Shown: positions 1-8,260, counted from the stretch's first letter. The stretch: 64,000 nucleotides of DNA from Paraburkholderia mimosarum LMG 23256 = NBRC 106338 (GCF_000739815.1 NZ_BBJJ01000032.1:19031-83030); one strand, 5' to 3'. Made by a program: numbers and translations. Notes: generated by a model from the letters alone, not told the origin.

Positions 1-2
1 AG

Positions 3-551
3 TTCGAGAAGGAACATGGCGTGAAGCTCGGCTTCATGTCGTTCTTCGTGAAGGCGGCCGTGCATGCGCTGAAGAAGTTCCCGCTCGTGAACGCGTCGAT
101 CGACGGCAACGACATCGTCTACCACGGCTACTTCGACATCGGTATCGCGGTCGGTTCGCCGCGCGGTCTGGTGGTGCCCATCCTGCGCAATGCAGACCAG
201 ATGAGCCTCGCCGACATCGAGAAGAAGATCGCCGAATTCGGCCAGAAGGCCAAGGACGGCAAACTCTCGATCGAGGAAATGACGGGCGGTACGTTCTCGA
301 TCTCGAACGGCGGCGTGTTCGGCTCGATGCTCTCGACCCCGATCATCAACCCGCCGCAGTCGGCGATCCTCGGCGTGCACGCCACGAAGGAGCGTGCGGT
401 TGTGGAGAACGGCCAGATCGTGATCCGTCCGATGAACTACCTCGCGATGTCGTACGACCACCGCATCATCGACGGCCGCGAAGCCGTGCTGTCGCTCGTC
501 GCGATGAAGGACGCGCTGGAAGATCCGGCTCGCCTGCTGCTCGACCTGTAA
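3..551 (+). CDS. odhB: Dihydrolipoyl succinyltransferase, E2 of 2-oxoglutarate dehydrogenase (5' truncated by window edge)
   Basis: This is the C-terminal catalytic domain of a 2-oxoacid dehydrogenase E2 component, which moves the succinyl group from lipoamide to CoA in the TCA cycle. The frame is open from base 3, so the start and the lipoyl and E1/E3-binding domains lie upstream of the window. The active-site motif DHRIIDGREAV is intact near the C-terminus, preceded by the conserved segment TFSISNGGVFGS. Assignment to the 2-oxoglutarate rather than the pyruvate complex rests on the downstream lpdA and zapE, a usual Burkholderia order, and on similarity to SucB. The gene ends 134 nt before lpdA on the same strand, so co-transcription is likely. 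Confidence 0.93.
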   Translation, partial: FEKEHGVKLGFMSFFVKAAVHALKKFPLVNASIDGNDIVYHGYFDIGIAVGSPRGLVVPILRNADQMSLADIEKKIAEFGQKAKDGKLSIEEMTGGTFSISNGGVFGSMLSTPIINPPQSAILGVHATKERAVVENGQIVIRPMNYLAMSYDHRIIDGREAVLSLVAMKDALEDPARLLLDL

Positions 552-560
552 GCGCTGTTC

Positions 561-599
561 GTCTCGCAGTTAGTCTCGCAGTTAGTCTCGCAGTTAGTC
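561..599. repeat. 12-bp tandem repeat, 3.25 copies
   Basis: The unit GTCTCGCAGTTA occurs at 561-572, 573-584 and 585-596, followed by the first three bases of a fourth copy. It sits in the odhB-lpdA gap, 10 bp after the odhB stop. The copies are identical, which suggests recent slippage and a locus variable in copy number. No function is evident. Confidence 0.95.
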
Positions 600-685
600 C
601 AGTACCAGTCCCACACTGAGCGCTGCGCGCGCGGATTCCGGAAACCGGGGTCCGCGCGCCGCGCTCACGTATCGAAAGGATGACC

Positions 686-2116
686 ATGTCCAAAGAATTT
701 GACGTCGTCGTGATCGGCGCCGGCCCCGGCGGCTATATCGCGGCGATCCGCGCCGCGCAGCTCGGCAAGTCGGTTGCCTGTATCGAAAAATGGAAGAACC
801 CGGCCGGCGCGCTGAAGCTCGGCGGCACCTGCCTGAACGTCGGCTGCATTCCGTCGAAGGCGCTGCTCGCCTCGTCGGAAGAGTTCGAGAACGCCCAGCA
901 CCACCTCGCCGACCACGGCATCAGCGTGGGTGACGTCAAGATCGACGTCGCGAAGATGATCGCCCGCAAGGAAGGCATCGTCGAGAAGATGACGAAGGGC
1001 ATCGAGTTCCTGTTCCGCAAGAACAAGATCACCTGGCTCAAGGGCCATGGCAAGTTCACGGGCAAGACCGACGCCGGCGTGCAGATCGAAGTGAGCGGCG
1101 AAGGTGAAACTGAAGTCGTCACGGCGAAGAACGTCATCATCGCGACGGGCTCGAAGGCGCGTCACCTGCCTGGCATTCCGGTCGACAACAAGATCATCTC
1201 CGACAACGAAGGCGCGCTCACGTTCGACTCGGTGCCGAAGAAGCTGGCCGTGATCGGCGCAGGCGTGATCGGTCTGGAGCTCGGCTCGGTATGGCGCCGC
1301 CTCGGCGCCGACGTCACGATCCTCGAAGCGCTGCCGGAATTCCTCGGCGCGACTGACCAGGCGCTCGCGAAGGAAGCAGCCAAGCTCTTCAAGAAGCAGG
1401 GTCTCGACATTCACGTCGGCGTGAAGGTCGGTGAAGTGAAGGCGACGGAGAAGAACGTCACGATCAACTACACCGACAAGGACGGCAACGCGCAAGTGCT
1501 CGAAGCCGACCGCCTGATCGTGTCGGTCGGCCGCGTGCCGAACACCGACAACCTCGGTCTCGAAGCGATCGGCCTGAAGGCCAACGAGCGCGGCTTCATC
1601 GACGTCGACGATCACTGCGCGACGAGCGTGCCGAACGTCTACGCGATCGGCGACGTGGTGCGCGGCCCGATGCTCGCGCACAAGGCCGAGGACGAAGGCG
1701 TGCTGGTGGCCGAGATCATCGACGGCCAGAAGCCGCACATCGACTACAACTGCATTCCGTGGGTGATCTACACCGAGCCGGAAATCGCATGGGTCGGCAA
1801 GACGGAGCAGCAGCTCAAGGCCGAAGGCCGCGACATCAAGACGGGCCAGTTCCCGTTCATGGCGAACGGCCGCGCGCTCGGCATCAACAAGGCCGACGGC
1901 TTCGTGAAGATGATCGCCGACGCGAAGACCGACGAGCTGCTCGGCGTGCACATCATCTCGGCGAACGCATCGGACCTGGTCGCGGAAGCCGTGGTGGCGA
2001 TGGAGTTCAAGGCGGCCGCCGAAGACATCGGCCGCATCTGCCATCCGCACCCGTCGCTGTCCGAAGTCATGCGCGAAGCGGCGCTCGCCACCGACAAGCG
2101 CGCGCTCAACATGTAA
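686..2116 (+). CDS. lpdA: Dihydrolipoyl dehydrogenase (E3)
   Basis: This FAD-dependent disulfide oxidoreductase reoxidises dihydrolipoamide with NAD+, here for the 2-oxoglutarate dehydrogenase complex. The 476-residue product has the usual family length. Visible motifs are the FAD-binding GAGPGG (11-16), the redox pair C49/C54 in GGTCLNVGC, an NAD-binding GAGVIG, the second FAD motif ending in YAIGD, and the C-terminal His455-Glu460 dyad in HPHPSLSE. An ATG at 680 lies directly against the Shine-Dalgarno GAAAGG (674-679). The ATG at 686 has normal spacing and gives the family N-terminus MSKEFDVVVIG, so I chose it. A strong hairpin follows the gene. Confidence 0.96.
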   Translation: MSKEFDVVVIGAGPGGYIAAIRAAQLGKSVACIEKWKNPAGALKLGGTCLNVGCIPSKALLASSEEFENAQHHLADHGISVGDVKIDVAKMIARKEGIVEKMTKGIEFLFRKNKITWLKGHGKFTGKTDAGVQIEVSGEGETEVVTAKNVIIATGSKARHLPGIPVDNKIISDNEGALTFDSVPKKLAVIGAGVIGLELGSVWRRLGADVTILEALPEFLGATDQALAKEAAKLFKKQGLDIHVGVKVGEVKATEKNVTINYTDKDGNAQVLEADRLIVSVGRVPNTDNLGLEAIGLKANERGFIDVDDHCATSVPNVYAIGDVVRGPMLAHKAEDEGVLVAEIIDGQKPHIDYNCIPWVIYTEPEIAWVGKTEQQLKAEGRDIKTGQFPFMANGRALGINKADGFVKMIADAKTDELLGVHIISANASDLVAEAVVAMEFKAAAEDIGRICHPHPSLSEVMREAALATDKRALNM

Positions 2117-2189
2117 TGCGCAAGGGCGGGGCGGCCGGCCTTTCGAAGAGATGGCGCCCCGCTTCGCAGTACCTCGCATCACGTACAGA

Positions 2190-2220
2190 GGCGGGTGGGC
2201 ATTTGCCCTCCCGCCTTTCC
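2190..2220 (+). terminator. Hairpin terminator between lpdA and zapE
   Basis: The arms GGCGGG-T-GGGC and GCCC-T-CCCGCC pair over a four-base ATTT loop with one T:T mismatch, followed by TTTCCTCGTTT. It probably ends the odh operon or attenuates read-through into zapE, whose start lies 19 bp downstream. Confidence 0.65.
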
Positions 2221-2238
2221 TCGTTTGTGGTCCACAAA

Positions 2239-3336
2239 ATGAACGTCACCGAATACTACGAAAACGAACTGCAGAAACGGGGATACAAGCCCGATACGGC
2301 GCAGCGCGCCGCGATCGACCGGCTGCAGCGGTGCTACGACGAGTGGGCCGAATACAAGTCGCGACGCTCCAACGCGTTCAAGAAGTTTTTGATCCACCCG
2401 GACCTGCCGCGCGGCGTCTACATGTGGGGCGGGGTGGGGCGCGGCAAGAGCTTCCTGATGGACAGCTTCTATGCGGTCGTGCCGCTGCAGCGCAAGACGC
2501 GCCTGCACTTTCACGAATTCATGCGCGAAGTGCATCGCGAGCTCGAAGAACTCAAGGGCACGGCCGATCCGCTCGACGAACTCGCGCGCCGCATTGCGAA
2601 GCGCTATCGCCTGATCTGCTTCGACGAATTCCACGTCTCGGACATTGCCGACGCGATGATCCTCTATCGCCTGCTCGACGGGCTCTTCAAAAACGGCGTG
2701 CAGTTCGTGATGACGTCCAACTACGATCCCGACCTGCTCTATCCGGACGGCCTGCATCGCGACCGCATGCTGCCCGCCATCGAGCTCATCAAGAGCAAGC
2801 TCGACGTGCTGAACGTGGATGCGGGCATCGACTACCGGCAGCGCACGCTTGCGCAGGTCGAGGTCTATCACACGCCGCTGGGCGCCGCCGCCGACAAGGC
2901 ATTGCGCCACTCGTTCGCGCAGCTCGCCGCAGTGCCCGACGAGAGCCCGATCCTGCACATCGAAAAGCGTGAGCTGAAGGCCTTGCGCAAGGCGGACGGC
3001 GTCGTGTGGTTCGACTTCGCGACGCTGTGCGGCGGCCCGCGCTCGCAGAACGACTATCTGGAACTCGCGAGCCGCTTCCACGCCGTCATCCTCTCCAGCG
3101 TGCCGCAGATGACGCCGCGCATGCAGTCCGAGGCGCGCCGTTTCACCTGGCTCATCGACGTGTTCTATGACCACAAGGTGAAGCTTTTGATGTCGGCTGC
3201 CGTGCCGCCGGAGGAGCTCTACGTGGAAGGCCCGATGGCCAACGAGTTCACGCGCACGGTTTCGCGCATCGTCGAAATGCAGTCGAAGGAATATCTCGAA
3301 ACGCCGCGCCGCGTTGTCGATACGGCACTGACCTGA
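2239..3336 (+). CDS. zapE: Cell division ATPase ZapE (AFG1-like)
   Basis: A 365-residue AFG1/ZapE-family AAA-type ATPase. In E. coli ZapE binds FtsZ and affects Z-ring stability, while mitochondrial relatives act in protein quality control. The Walker A is GGVGRGKS (64-71) and the Walker B is LICFDEF (125-131), followed by a sensor-like TSNYDPDLLY segment. The ATG at 2239 gives the family N-terminus; the frame stays open far upstream over lpdA, but that part is out of frame with lpdA and is not coding. Position after odhB-lpdA is common in Burkholderia and need not mean functional linkage. Confidence 0.93.
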   Translation: MNVTEYYENELQKRGYKPDTAQRAAIDRLQRCYDEWAEYKSRRSNAFKKFLIHPDLPRGVYMWGGVGRGKSFLMDSFYAVVPLQRKTRLHFHEFMREVHRELEELKGTADPLDELARRIAKRYRLICFDEFHVSDIADAMILYRLLDGLFKNGVQFVMTSNYDPDLLYPDGLHRDRMLPAIELIKSKLDVLNVDAGIDYRQRTLAQVEVYHTPLGAAADKALRHSFAQLAAVPDESPILHIEKRELKALRKADGVVWFDFATLCGGPRSQNDYLELASRFHAVILSSVPQMTPRMQSEARRFTWLIDVFYDHKVKLLMSAAVPPEELYVEGPMANEFTRTVSRIVEMQSKEYLETPRRVVDTALT

Positions 3337-3467
3337 CGATGCGGCGCTGAACGCCTTGTGAGGGCAGGGCGCATCCAGCACGGAGCGTCTCTCGCCAAAT
3401 CGCGTCGCGGCGGCTTTTTCAAGATTCGGAGTCGTCTGATATGGGCGGCCGGAGCGAGTGGATATCG

Positions 3468-3491
3468 TTTGTCAGCACGGTTTCTGACAAA
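3468..3491 (+). promoter_or_regulatory. Perfect 8-8-8 inverted repeat overlapping a ribosome binding site
   Basis: TTTGTCAG (3468-3475) and CTGACAAA (3484-3491) are exact reverse complements separated by eight bases. The right arm shares its last bases with the Shine-Dalgarno AAAGGA of the gene starting at 3501. The element could be a DNA operator, an mRNA hairpin that hides the ribosome binding site, or a relic of a transposon end. Confidence 0.6.
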
Positions 3492-3500
3492 GGACTCTCC

Positions 3501-3965
3501 ATGACTCCGCACCGCGATATCACCGACGAAGAATGGCAGCGCGTGATGCTGCTCCTGCCCGAACTGCGCCCCCGTTCCGAACTACGCGGCCGGCCGCTCA
3601 CCAATACGCGGTCGGTGCTCAATGGCGTGCTGTGGGTCATGTATAGCGGCGCAAACTGGTCGGCCATGCCGCGCCGCTACCCCTCGTATCAAACCTGCCA
3701 CCGGCGCTTCAAGACCTGGCACGACGAAGGCGTGCTCGAGCGCGTGATGGCCGAGCTGTTCGGCGAGAAAGGGGTGAGGTTGTGCGACACCATCGAAACG
3801 CGCATGCGCAGGCACGCGAGCCGCGCCGACAAGGCTGCGCGCAGGCAGGAAGCCACGCGCAACACGCCGCGCAATTCTCCGTTCGTACCGGCGGCACCTG
3901 CAGCACCTGCAGCCGCACCGTCGCACTCGTTCAACTATCGCTCTGCGTATCGCCACACGGCGTAA
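3501..3965 (+). CDS. Stand-alone transposase N-terminal domain protein (DUF4096, IS4/IS5-like)
   Basis: A 154-residue protein. Residues about 5-90 match the N-terminal domain of IS5-type transposases: DITDEEWQRVMLLLP, an RGRPLTNTRSVLNGVLWV core, and YPSYQTCHRRFKTWHDEGV. The DDE catalytic domain that should follow is absent. Residues after about 90 are basic and then Ala/Pro-rich (PAAPAAPAAAP), unlike a transposase. The start has a good Shine-Dalgarno (AAAGGA), the frame is undamaged, and codon use resembles its neighbours, so this may be a domesticated DNA-binding domain rather than a decaying insertion sequence. Function is unknown. Confidence 0.7.
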   Translation: MTPHRDITDEEWQRVMLLLPELRPRSELRGRPLTNTRSVLNGVLWVMYSGANWSAMPRRYPSYQTCHRRFKTWHDEGVLERVMAELFGEKGVRLCDTIETRMRRHASRADKAARRQEATRNTPRNSPFVPAAPAAPAAAPSHSFNYRSAYRHTA

Positions 3966-4180
3966 CGCAAGTGGTGCACGGCGCAAACGCGCCCGGAGGG
4001 ACGCGTGGTCTTCCCGCGTAGGCGTTCGCGTGCTTGTCTGCGTGGTCCTCTGCGTCCTTGTCCACTAGTTCATTCGCATACCTCCGAAGCCCCGGCCGAA
4101 GCGGCTCACATGCCCGCTCCGGCCGGTTCGTCTCCCTCGTGGCACAGCGCAGCCTGCGCACGGGGTGCGTAGCCTCTATC
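3966..4180. other. Convergent intergenic region, no feature seen
   Basis: This 215-bp gap lies between the transposase-domain gene (plus) and the DUF2147 gene (minus). I see no convincing gene or terminator; the short open frames lack ribosome binding sites. Confidence 0.6.
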
Positions 4181-4645
4181 TCACTGCTGGCGTACCCAGG
4201 TTTGCGAACGGCCCAGTAGTGCAATGCCCAGATAGCCGCGCACGACGAGCTTCTGGCCGCCGTCTTCGGTGTGCATCTTGCAGCGGTACACCTTGCCGTT
4301 TTCCGGATCGAGGATGTGGCCGCCATCCCAGCCGTCGTTGGTTTTCTTCATGCTGTCGATGATCGTCATGCCGAGGATCGGCTGATCCTTGCGCGAATCG
4401 GTGCAAGCCGTGCAGCGCCGGTCGGGTTGATCCTTGCCGCTGAGCCCCTTGATGACCTTGCCGCTCAGGTCACCGTTCGCGTCCGCGCTGATCTGCACGA
4501 GCGCCTTCGGCTGGCCAGTCTGGTCGTCGATGGTTTGCCATACGCCAACGGGCGTATCGGTCTGCGCATGCGCGGCGAGGGCCCCGCACAGCAGGACGCT
4601 CGCGAGCGCGACAGGGCGTGCGACGCGCCTCATGAATCGGTTCAT
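4181..4645 (-). CDS. DUF2147 family exported protein
   Basis: A 154-residue secreted protein. Residues 1-28 form a Sec signal peptide (basic start MNRFMRR, hydrophobic core, cleavage near AHAQ). The mature part has DUF2147 features: an early PVGVWQTIDDQTG strand, a Cys pair in RRCTACTD, and a WDGGHILDPENGKVY segment followed by a C-terminal LVVRGYLGIALLGRSQTW. The family is widespread and probably periplasmic with a lipocalin-like fold; no reaction is established. The ATG at 4645 is preceded by a strong GGAGGAA; the frame extends further upstream but without a better start. Confidence 0.85.
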   Translation of the reverse strand: MNRFMRRVARPVALASVLLCGALAAHAQTDTPVGVWQTIDDQTGQPKALVQISADANGDLSGKVIKGLSGKDQPDRRCTACTDSRKDQPILGMTIIDSMKKTNDGWDGGHILDPENGKVYRCKMHTEDGGQKLVVRGYLGIALLGRSQTWVRQQ

Positions 4646-5116
4646 GTCTTCCTCCACTGATGTTGTTTGTGACGCCGATGCTATCCGCGCGGCGCTGGGC
4701 CCCGCACGGTCAGGCGAGGATACTGGAAAGCCCCCTGCGCGTTTGAGAGAAGGCACTCTAGTTTCACCGCGCAGGGTGCGAACATCGACACCTGCACCGC
4801 GAATGCGGAATCCGGATGCAATAGGGAGCGAGACGGTCGAAAGTCAGCGTCCTGGCTCGCTTTGGCGGGTCGCATGCCCGCGCATGGGATCATGGCCGCC
4901 CACAAAGGCCATATCGCCGAGGGCGGCCGCACCCGTGCGCACTGGATCAAAACGGCTGGCGATGCAAGGGCACCGGGCAAATCCTGGGAATTTTTCACGA
5001 CGTTTTGTGGGAAAACATACGTAATCGGCAAATTTTTTGTGAGCGGCCCGGAAATCGTGAAAGTGAGTAATAATTGTGCCGATTTGTAAAAATTAGAACT
5101 GTTCAGCAGGTACTAC
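4646..5116. other. Divergent intergenic region (DUF2147 / DUF2968)
   Basis: This 471-bp gap must hold promoters for both flanking genes. Its right third (about 4985-5095) is clearly AT-richer than the surroundings and probably contains the plus-strand promoter, but no -35/-10 pair stands out. No gene is supported here. Confidence 0.5.
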
Positions 5117-5851
5117 ATGGACTACAAGTGGAGAGTTCGTCGCACCGCCCTGGCGGTGCTGGTCTTGATCGGGGGAATCGGTACGGGCTGCGCACAGACG
5201 CCGCCCGACAATTCGGCAGCAGCGGCGCCCGCGGCACAAACCACCGCCGTAACCGCCGTGCCGAACGACCAGGCGGTGACGCCCGCACAGGCGCTTGCGG
5301 CGAGCCAGTCGGCTGCGCTCACGCCTGAAGAGGCGACCCAGAACGCAGCGGGCAACGTGGCCGAGTTGCAGCAAATGCTGCGCGGCACCGAGCTCAGCGA
5401 ACTGCGCACGACCTATAACGGGTCATACGGCGCGAGCCTGCTGTTCTACGGCAAGGAAATGACGTACTACGTCTCGCTGTTCCAGAACAAGACATTCTGG
5501 CGCGTGATCAAGACGAGCGACGAGACGCGCGCCGAAGCGATTTATCGTGACTTCGCGCAAAAATCGGCGCAGCTCGCGGAAGTGGAAATCCGCCGTACGC
5601 GCCTCGAGGCCCAGAAAGCGTTCACGAACCGCATGATCGCGCTCACGCAAGAGCACGCAAACCGGCTACAGGCAGATCTGGCCATCGCACGCGAGCAGCA
5701 GGCGCTCGTCGCTGACCAGCAGAAGCAGGGCCGCGATCAGGCGAACGCGTTGCAGGCGCAGAAGACGGCGGCACAGGCGCAACTGCGCACGGTGCAGCGC
5801 CAGGTGCGCGAGCTGCAACAGCAGGTGGAAGGCGGCCTGCCGATCCGCTGA
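5117..5851 (+). CDS. DUF2968 family lipoprotein
   Basis: A 244-residue protein with a lipoprotein-type signal: basic MDYKWRVRR, a hydrophobic stretch, then GIGTGC with the lipidation Cys near 25. An Ala/Pro/Thr-rich linker (about 26-75) leads to a small globular part (LRTTYNGSYGASLLFYGK, then YYVSLFQNKTFWRVI) and a long Ala/Gln/Arg coiled coil from about residue 130 almost to the C-terminus. This architecture matches DUF2968, a Burkholderia-group family of unknown function. It is probably a periplasmic or outer-membrane-anchored protein. An intrinsic terminator follows directly. Confidence 0.85.
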   Translation: MDYKWRVRRTALAVLVLIGGIGTGCAQTPPDNSAAAAPAAQTTAVTAVPNDQAVTPAQALAASQSAALTPEEATQNAAGNVAELQQMLRGTELSELRTTYNGSYGASLLFYGKEMTYYVSLFQNKTFWRVIKTSDETRAEAIYRDFAQKSAQLAEVEIRRTRLEAQKAFTNRMIALTQEHANRLQADLAIAREQQALVADQQKQGRDQANALQAQKTAAQAQLRTVQRQVRELQQQVEGGLPIR

Positions 5852-5886
5852 TCGGACGTTGCCGGCGCGCGTGGCATGTCTGTGGC

Positions 5887-5922
5887 AAAAAAGGCGGAGC
5901 GTCCTGGACTCTCCGCTTTTTT
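5887..5922 (+). terminator. Intrinsic terminator of the DUF2968 gene
   Basis: GCGGAG (5894-5899) pairs with CTCCGC (5911-5916) and is followed by TTTTTT; an A-run precedes it, so it may also end minus-strand transcription from the gene at 5966. Confidence 0.8.
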
Positions 5923-5965
5923 CATGGCGTAAAGCTGCAAGGGCGGGAACGCGGACGGCACGCGT

Positions 5966-6157
5966 TCAGTGCTTGACGGATCGATGTGCGCCCCGGTGCT
6001 TGTGGCTTTCGCCTGCGGGATGGGTCTTTCTGGATCGCGGGGCGGCAGGCGATGGATCGACGGCAATAGGATCGCTCGCCGGAAAAGTTTCCTTGAGCGC
6101 TTCGTCGAGTAGATCGTCCTGCGAGGATGGCGGCGTTTGCGGCCTGGATGCGCTCAT
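5966..6157 (-). CDS. Small conserved protein with ETFPASDP motif
   Basis: A 63-residue hydrophilic protein. Its recognisable element is LLDEALKETFPASDPIAV in the middle, a motif seen in many small proteobacterial proteins of unknown function. The C-terminus is rich in His, Arg and Lys. The ATG at 6157 is preceded by AAGGAG at suitable distance; an upstream in-frame ATG (6190) has no such signal. No function can be assigned. Confidence 0.7.
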   Translation of the reverse strand: MSASRPQTPPSSQDDLLDEALKETFPASDPIAVDPSPAAPRSRKTHPAGESHKHRGAHRSVKH

Positions 6158-6357
6158 GGGGGGCTCCTTGGCGATTGCGTCATTCAGCATAACGCAAACG
6201 GAAGACCACGCCCGCGACGCAGTCTTGGGCGCAGCGCAAGTCCCCTGTGCGCGTAAGAGACCCTGCGGATCCGGCGCGCCTTGGCGCGCCCGGTCAGACT
6301 GGAGAGCAAGGAGGCCGGTTTGCCGCGTGGCCGGCAGGCAGCGCCCTGCGCGGCGGC

Positions 6358-6843
6358 TCAGTTGTTGCCGTTGCCTTCGCCGCTGTTGCCGCCGTTACCG
6401 CCGTTGTTCACGGCACCGTACAGACGGCGGCGGCGCGTGACGACTACCGGGCCGTCCTGCGACGGGCGCTCGGTGCCGGAAGGCGCGCCGGAGGAAGGCG
6501 CAGACCAGTTTTCGCGAGGCTCGCGCGGTTCTCTCGGCTCGCGCTGGCCATGACCGCCGTGGCTACCGTGCGGGCCGCGGCTCGTGTGTTCGCCATGCGA
6601 ACTGCGGGCGCCGCCCGGGCGCGGTCCCGGGCGGGTGCCCGTGTCGAGCTGAATGGTCGAGATGGCACGCTTGTAGATGCCTTGCAAGCCAACGGGCGTG
6701 CGCAGCATCACCAGGTACTGATCGAACGACTCGATGCACCCGGTCAGGCGAATGCCGTTGACCAGGTAAATTTCGACGCGCTTTCTTTCCTTACGCGCGG
6801 CGTTCATGAAGTCGTTTTGCGGGTGCGATTCTGCGGAAGGCAT
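6358..6843 (-). CDS. hfq2: Hfq-like RNA chaperone with long C-terminal tail (Hfq2 type)
   Basis: A 161-residue protein. Residues about 10-68 are an Sm/Hfq core: IYLVNGIRLTGCIESFDQY forms Sm1 and IYKRAIST forms Sm2. Proximal-face residues equivalent to E. coli Gln8, Gln41 and Lys56 are present (Q9, Q42, K58), but His57 is replaced by Arg59 (KR instead of KH). Residues from 70 onward are a Gly/Pro/Arg/His/Ser-rich tail ending in repeated GGN. Burkholderia species carry two Hfq proteins, and the longer one has such a tail; hence the call. No Shine-Dalgarno is obvious before the ATG, so the start is less certain than the family. Confidence 0.85.
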   Translation of the reverse strand: MPSAESHPQNDFMNAARKERKRVEIYLVNGIRLTGCIESFDQYLVMLRTPVGLQGIYKRAISTIQLDTGTRPGPRPGGARSSHGEHTSRGPHGSHGGHGQREPREPREPRENWSAPSSGAPSGTERPSQDGPVVVTRRRRLYGAVNNGGNGGNSGEGNGNN

Positions 6844-7406
6844 GGACTAGGTTTGGCCAGGCGGCGCAATGCCGCAATCAGTTGGAACGTTTGCTCGCCG
6901 CGATTCTACCTTGTGTCGGCGAAGCGCGCGCGCGGGGAAGTAAGGTTACTGCAGAACTATACCGGCTCGCGGCCGCGGCCGCAGGTCGACGAAAATCCAT
7001 CGCCGCGCCCCTCGTCGTCGGGCACCGAAAGCGGGCAGGTCCGGAAGACGGGTTTCGACGCGTGGCAACAGCGGCTTTCAGGGCGACGCGCGCGGGCAAT
7101 CCATCCACTGACCCTCAAATGCGGCCTGGCGCCGCGCACCGCTCACCCAGACAGCGTAGACCATGACGGCGCGCCATGCTCGTCGGATTCGAGCCCGGCG
7201 GAAGCCAGGTCAAATGTCCTTGGGTCGCGATGGCGATGATCTCAGATGATTCTCGGGGCGCACGCGGGCTTCGTTCCGTGCGGCGGCGCACGCCGGCGCT
7301 CGGTATTGGCACCCTGTTCGGCACTTCCCCCGCGTCGGTTTTCTACCGCTCCCGCGCCGGGTCGTTGCCGCGATTCTCGCGAAACGAGCGAATTCGCCGC
7401 TCGGGC
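6844..7406. other. Gene-free stretch upstream of the sigma-factor locus
   Basis: About 560 bp without a supportable gene. Several open frames exist on both strands because of high GC, but none has a ribosome binding site or recognisable protein sequence. The hfq2 promoter should lie near 6850-6950. Confidence 0.5.
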
Positions 7407-7433
7407 GGAATAAGCGCAACCGCCGTAACGTTT
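7407..7433 (+). promoter_or_regulatory. Candidate ECF-type promoter
   Basis: GGAAT (7407-7411), 17 bases, then CGTTT (7429-7433) resembles the GGAA...CGT pattern recognised by several ECF sigma factors. It lies about 110 bp upstream of the lipoprotein-sigma-anti-sigma operon, as expected for autoregulation. The match is short and could be chance. Confidence 0.35.
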
Positions 7434-7543
7434 AATCCTGTATCGACAGTGCAGGGCGCGCTCATGCGGTGCGTGCAGCGTTTCGCAGGTTCTCGCTGGC
7501 GAAACCGTTCGAGCACCCAGGTGCGATCTCAGCGGAGGTGACC

Positions 7544-7696
7544 ATGAAGCCGTTTCGCGTATTGCTTGCGTATCTCGTTTGTGCGGCGTTGGCCGGTCTT
7601 GCGGGCGTCGCTCTTGGCGGGTGCAGCGACATGAATCAGGGCGGCGCGTCGTCGACCAGTTCGGGCGGCTCGTCGGGCGGCGGCGGCGGCTACTGA
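7544..7696 (+). CDS. Small Gly/Ser-rich lipoprotein
   Basis: A 50-residue protein: MKPFRVLLAY start, a hydrophobic segment, lipobox ALGGC with Cys near 28, then a short mature tail that becomes nearly pure Ser/Gly and ends GGGGGY. The Shine-Dalgarno GGAGGTG precedes the ATG. It ends 12 bp before the sigma-factor start and so is probably the first gene of that operon. Its role is unknown; an envelope component whose state is read by the sigma/anti-sigma pair is one possibility. Confidence 0.7.
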   Translation: MKPFRVLLAYLVCAALAGLAGVALGGCSDMNQGGASSTSSGGSSGGGGGY

Positions 7697-7708
7697 ACGG
7701 CGTGCGGC

Positions 7709-8260
7709 GTGTTGCGCCATCCATCGTCGGAGTTCGAAGCGCAGGTCGTGGCGCAGCTCGGGCCCATGCGCCGCTATGCGCGTGCGCTGACGGGCGACGC
7801 TGCCTGGGCTGACGACCTCGTTCAGGACGCGGCCGAGCGCGCGCTCTCGCGCTGGACCTCGTTTCGTCCGCAAAGCAATCTGCGGGCGTGGCTCCTCACG
7901 ATCCTGCGCCACCTTTACATCGATCAGCTACGCGGGCGGCGCGAGATCGCCGTCGACGACGAAGCCGCGCCATGGCGCACGCTCGAAGCGCCGCACGGCG
8001 AGGTGGACGGGCTCGTGCTGCGCGATCTTCAGCGCGCGCTGTATGCGTTGCCGGCGGCGCAGCGCGAGGTGCTGCTGCTCGTGTGCGTCGAGGAGCTGAG
8101 CTATAGCGAAGCGTCGGCGGTGCTCGGGGTGCCGTGCGGCACGGTGATGTCGCGCCTGTCGCGCGCGCGCGAGCACTTGCGCTCGCTGCTCGAGACGGGG
8201 CCGGCAGAGGACGCCGGAAGGCATACAGTGCCGCTCAGGGTGGTGGGGACGATGAGATGA
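7709..8260 (+). CDS. ECF-family RNA polymerase sigma factor
   Basis: A 183-residue group 4 sigma-70 factor. Region 2 runs from about 15 to 80 (DDLVQDAAERALSRW, then LRAWLLTILRHLYIDQLR). Region 4 lies near 110-165 with the helix-turn-helix LSYSEASAVLGVPCGTVMSR. The start is a GTG without a strong Shine-Dalgarno, suggesting coupling to the preceding lipoprotein gene. Its stop overlaps the anti-sigma start in ATGA (8257-8260). The regulon cannot be read from the sequence. Confidence 0.9.
   Translation: MLRHPSSEFEAQVVAQLGPMRRYARALTGDAAWADDLVQDAAERALSRWTSFRPQSNLRAWLLTILRHLYIDQLRGRREIAVDDEAAPWRTLEAPHGEVDGLVLRDLQRALYALPAAQREVLLLVCVEELSYSEASAVLGVPCGTVMSRLSRAREHLRSLLETGPAEDAGRHTVPLRVVGTMR

Noticed and set aside
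665..2182. A 505-codon minus-strand open frame opposite lpdA
   Set aside because: Shadow frame; composition is Arg/Asp/Val-rich and lpdA is unambiguous.
6247..7239. A 330-codon plus-strand frame across hfq2
   Set aside because: It is the complement of the hfq2 Gly/Arg-rich tail plus non-coding DNA; no signal for translation.
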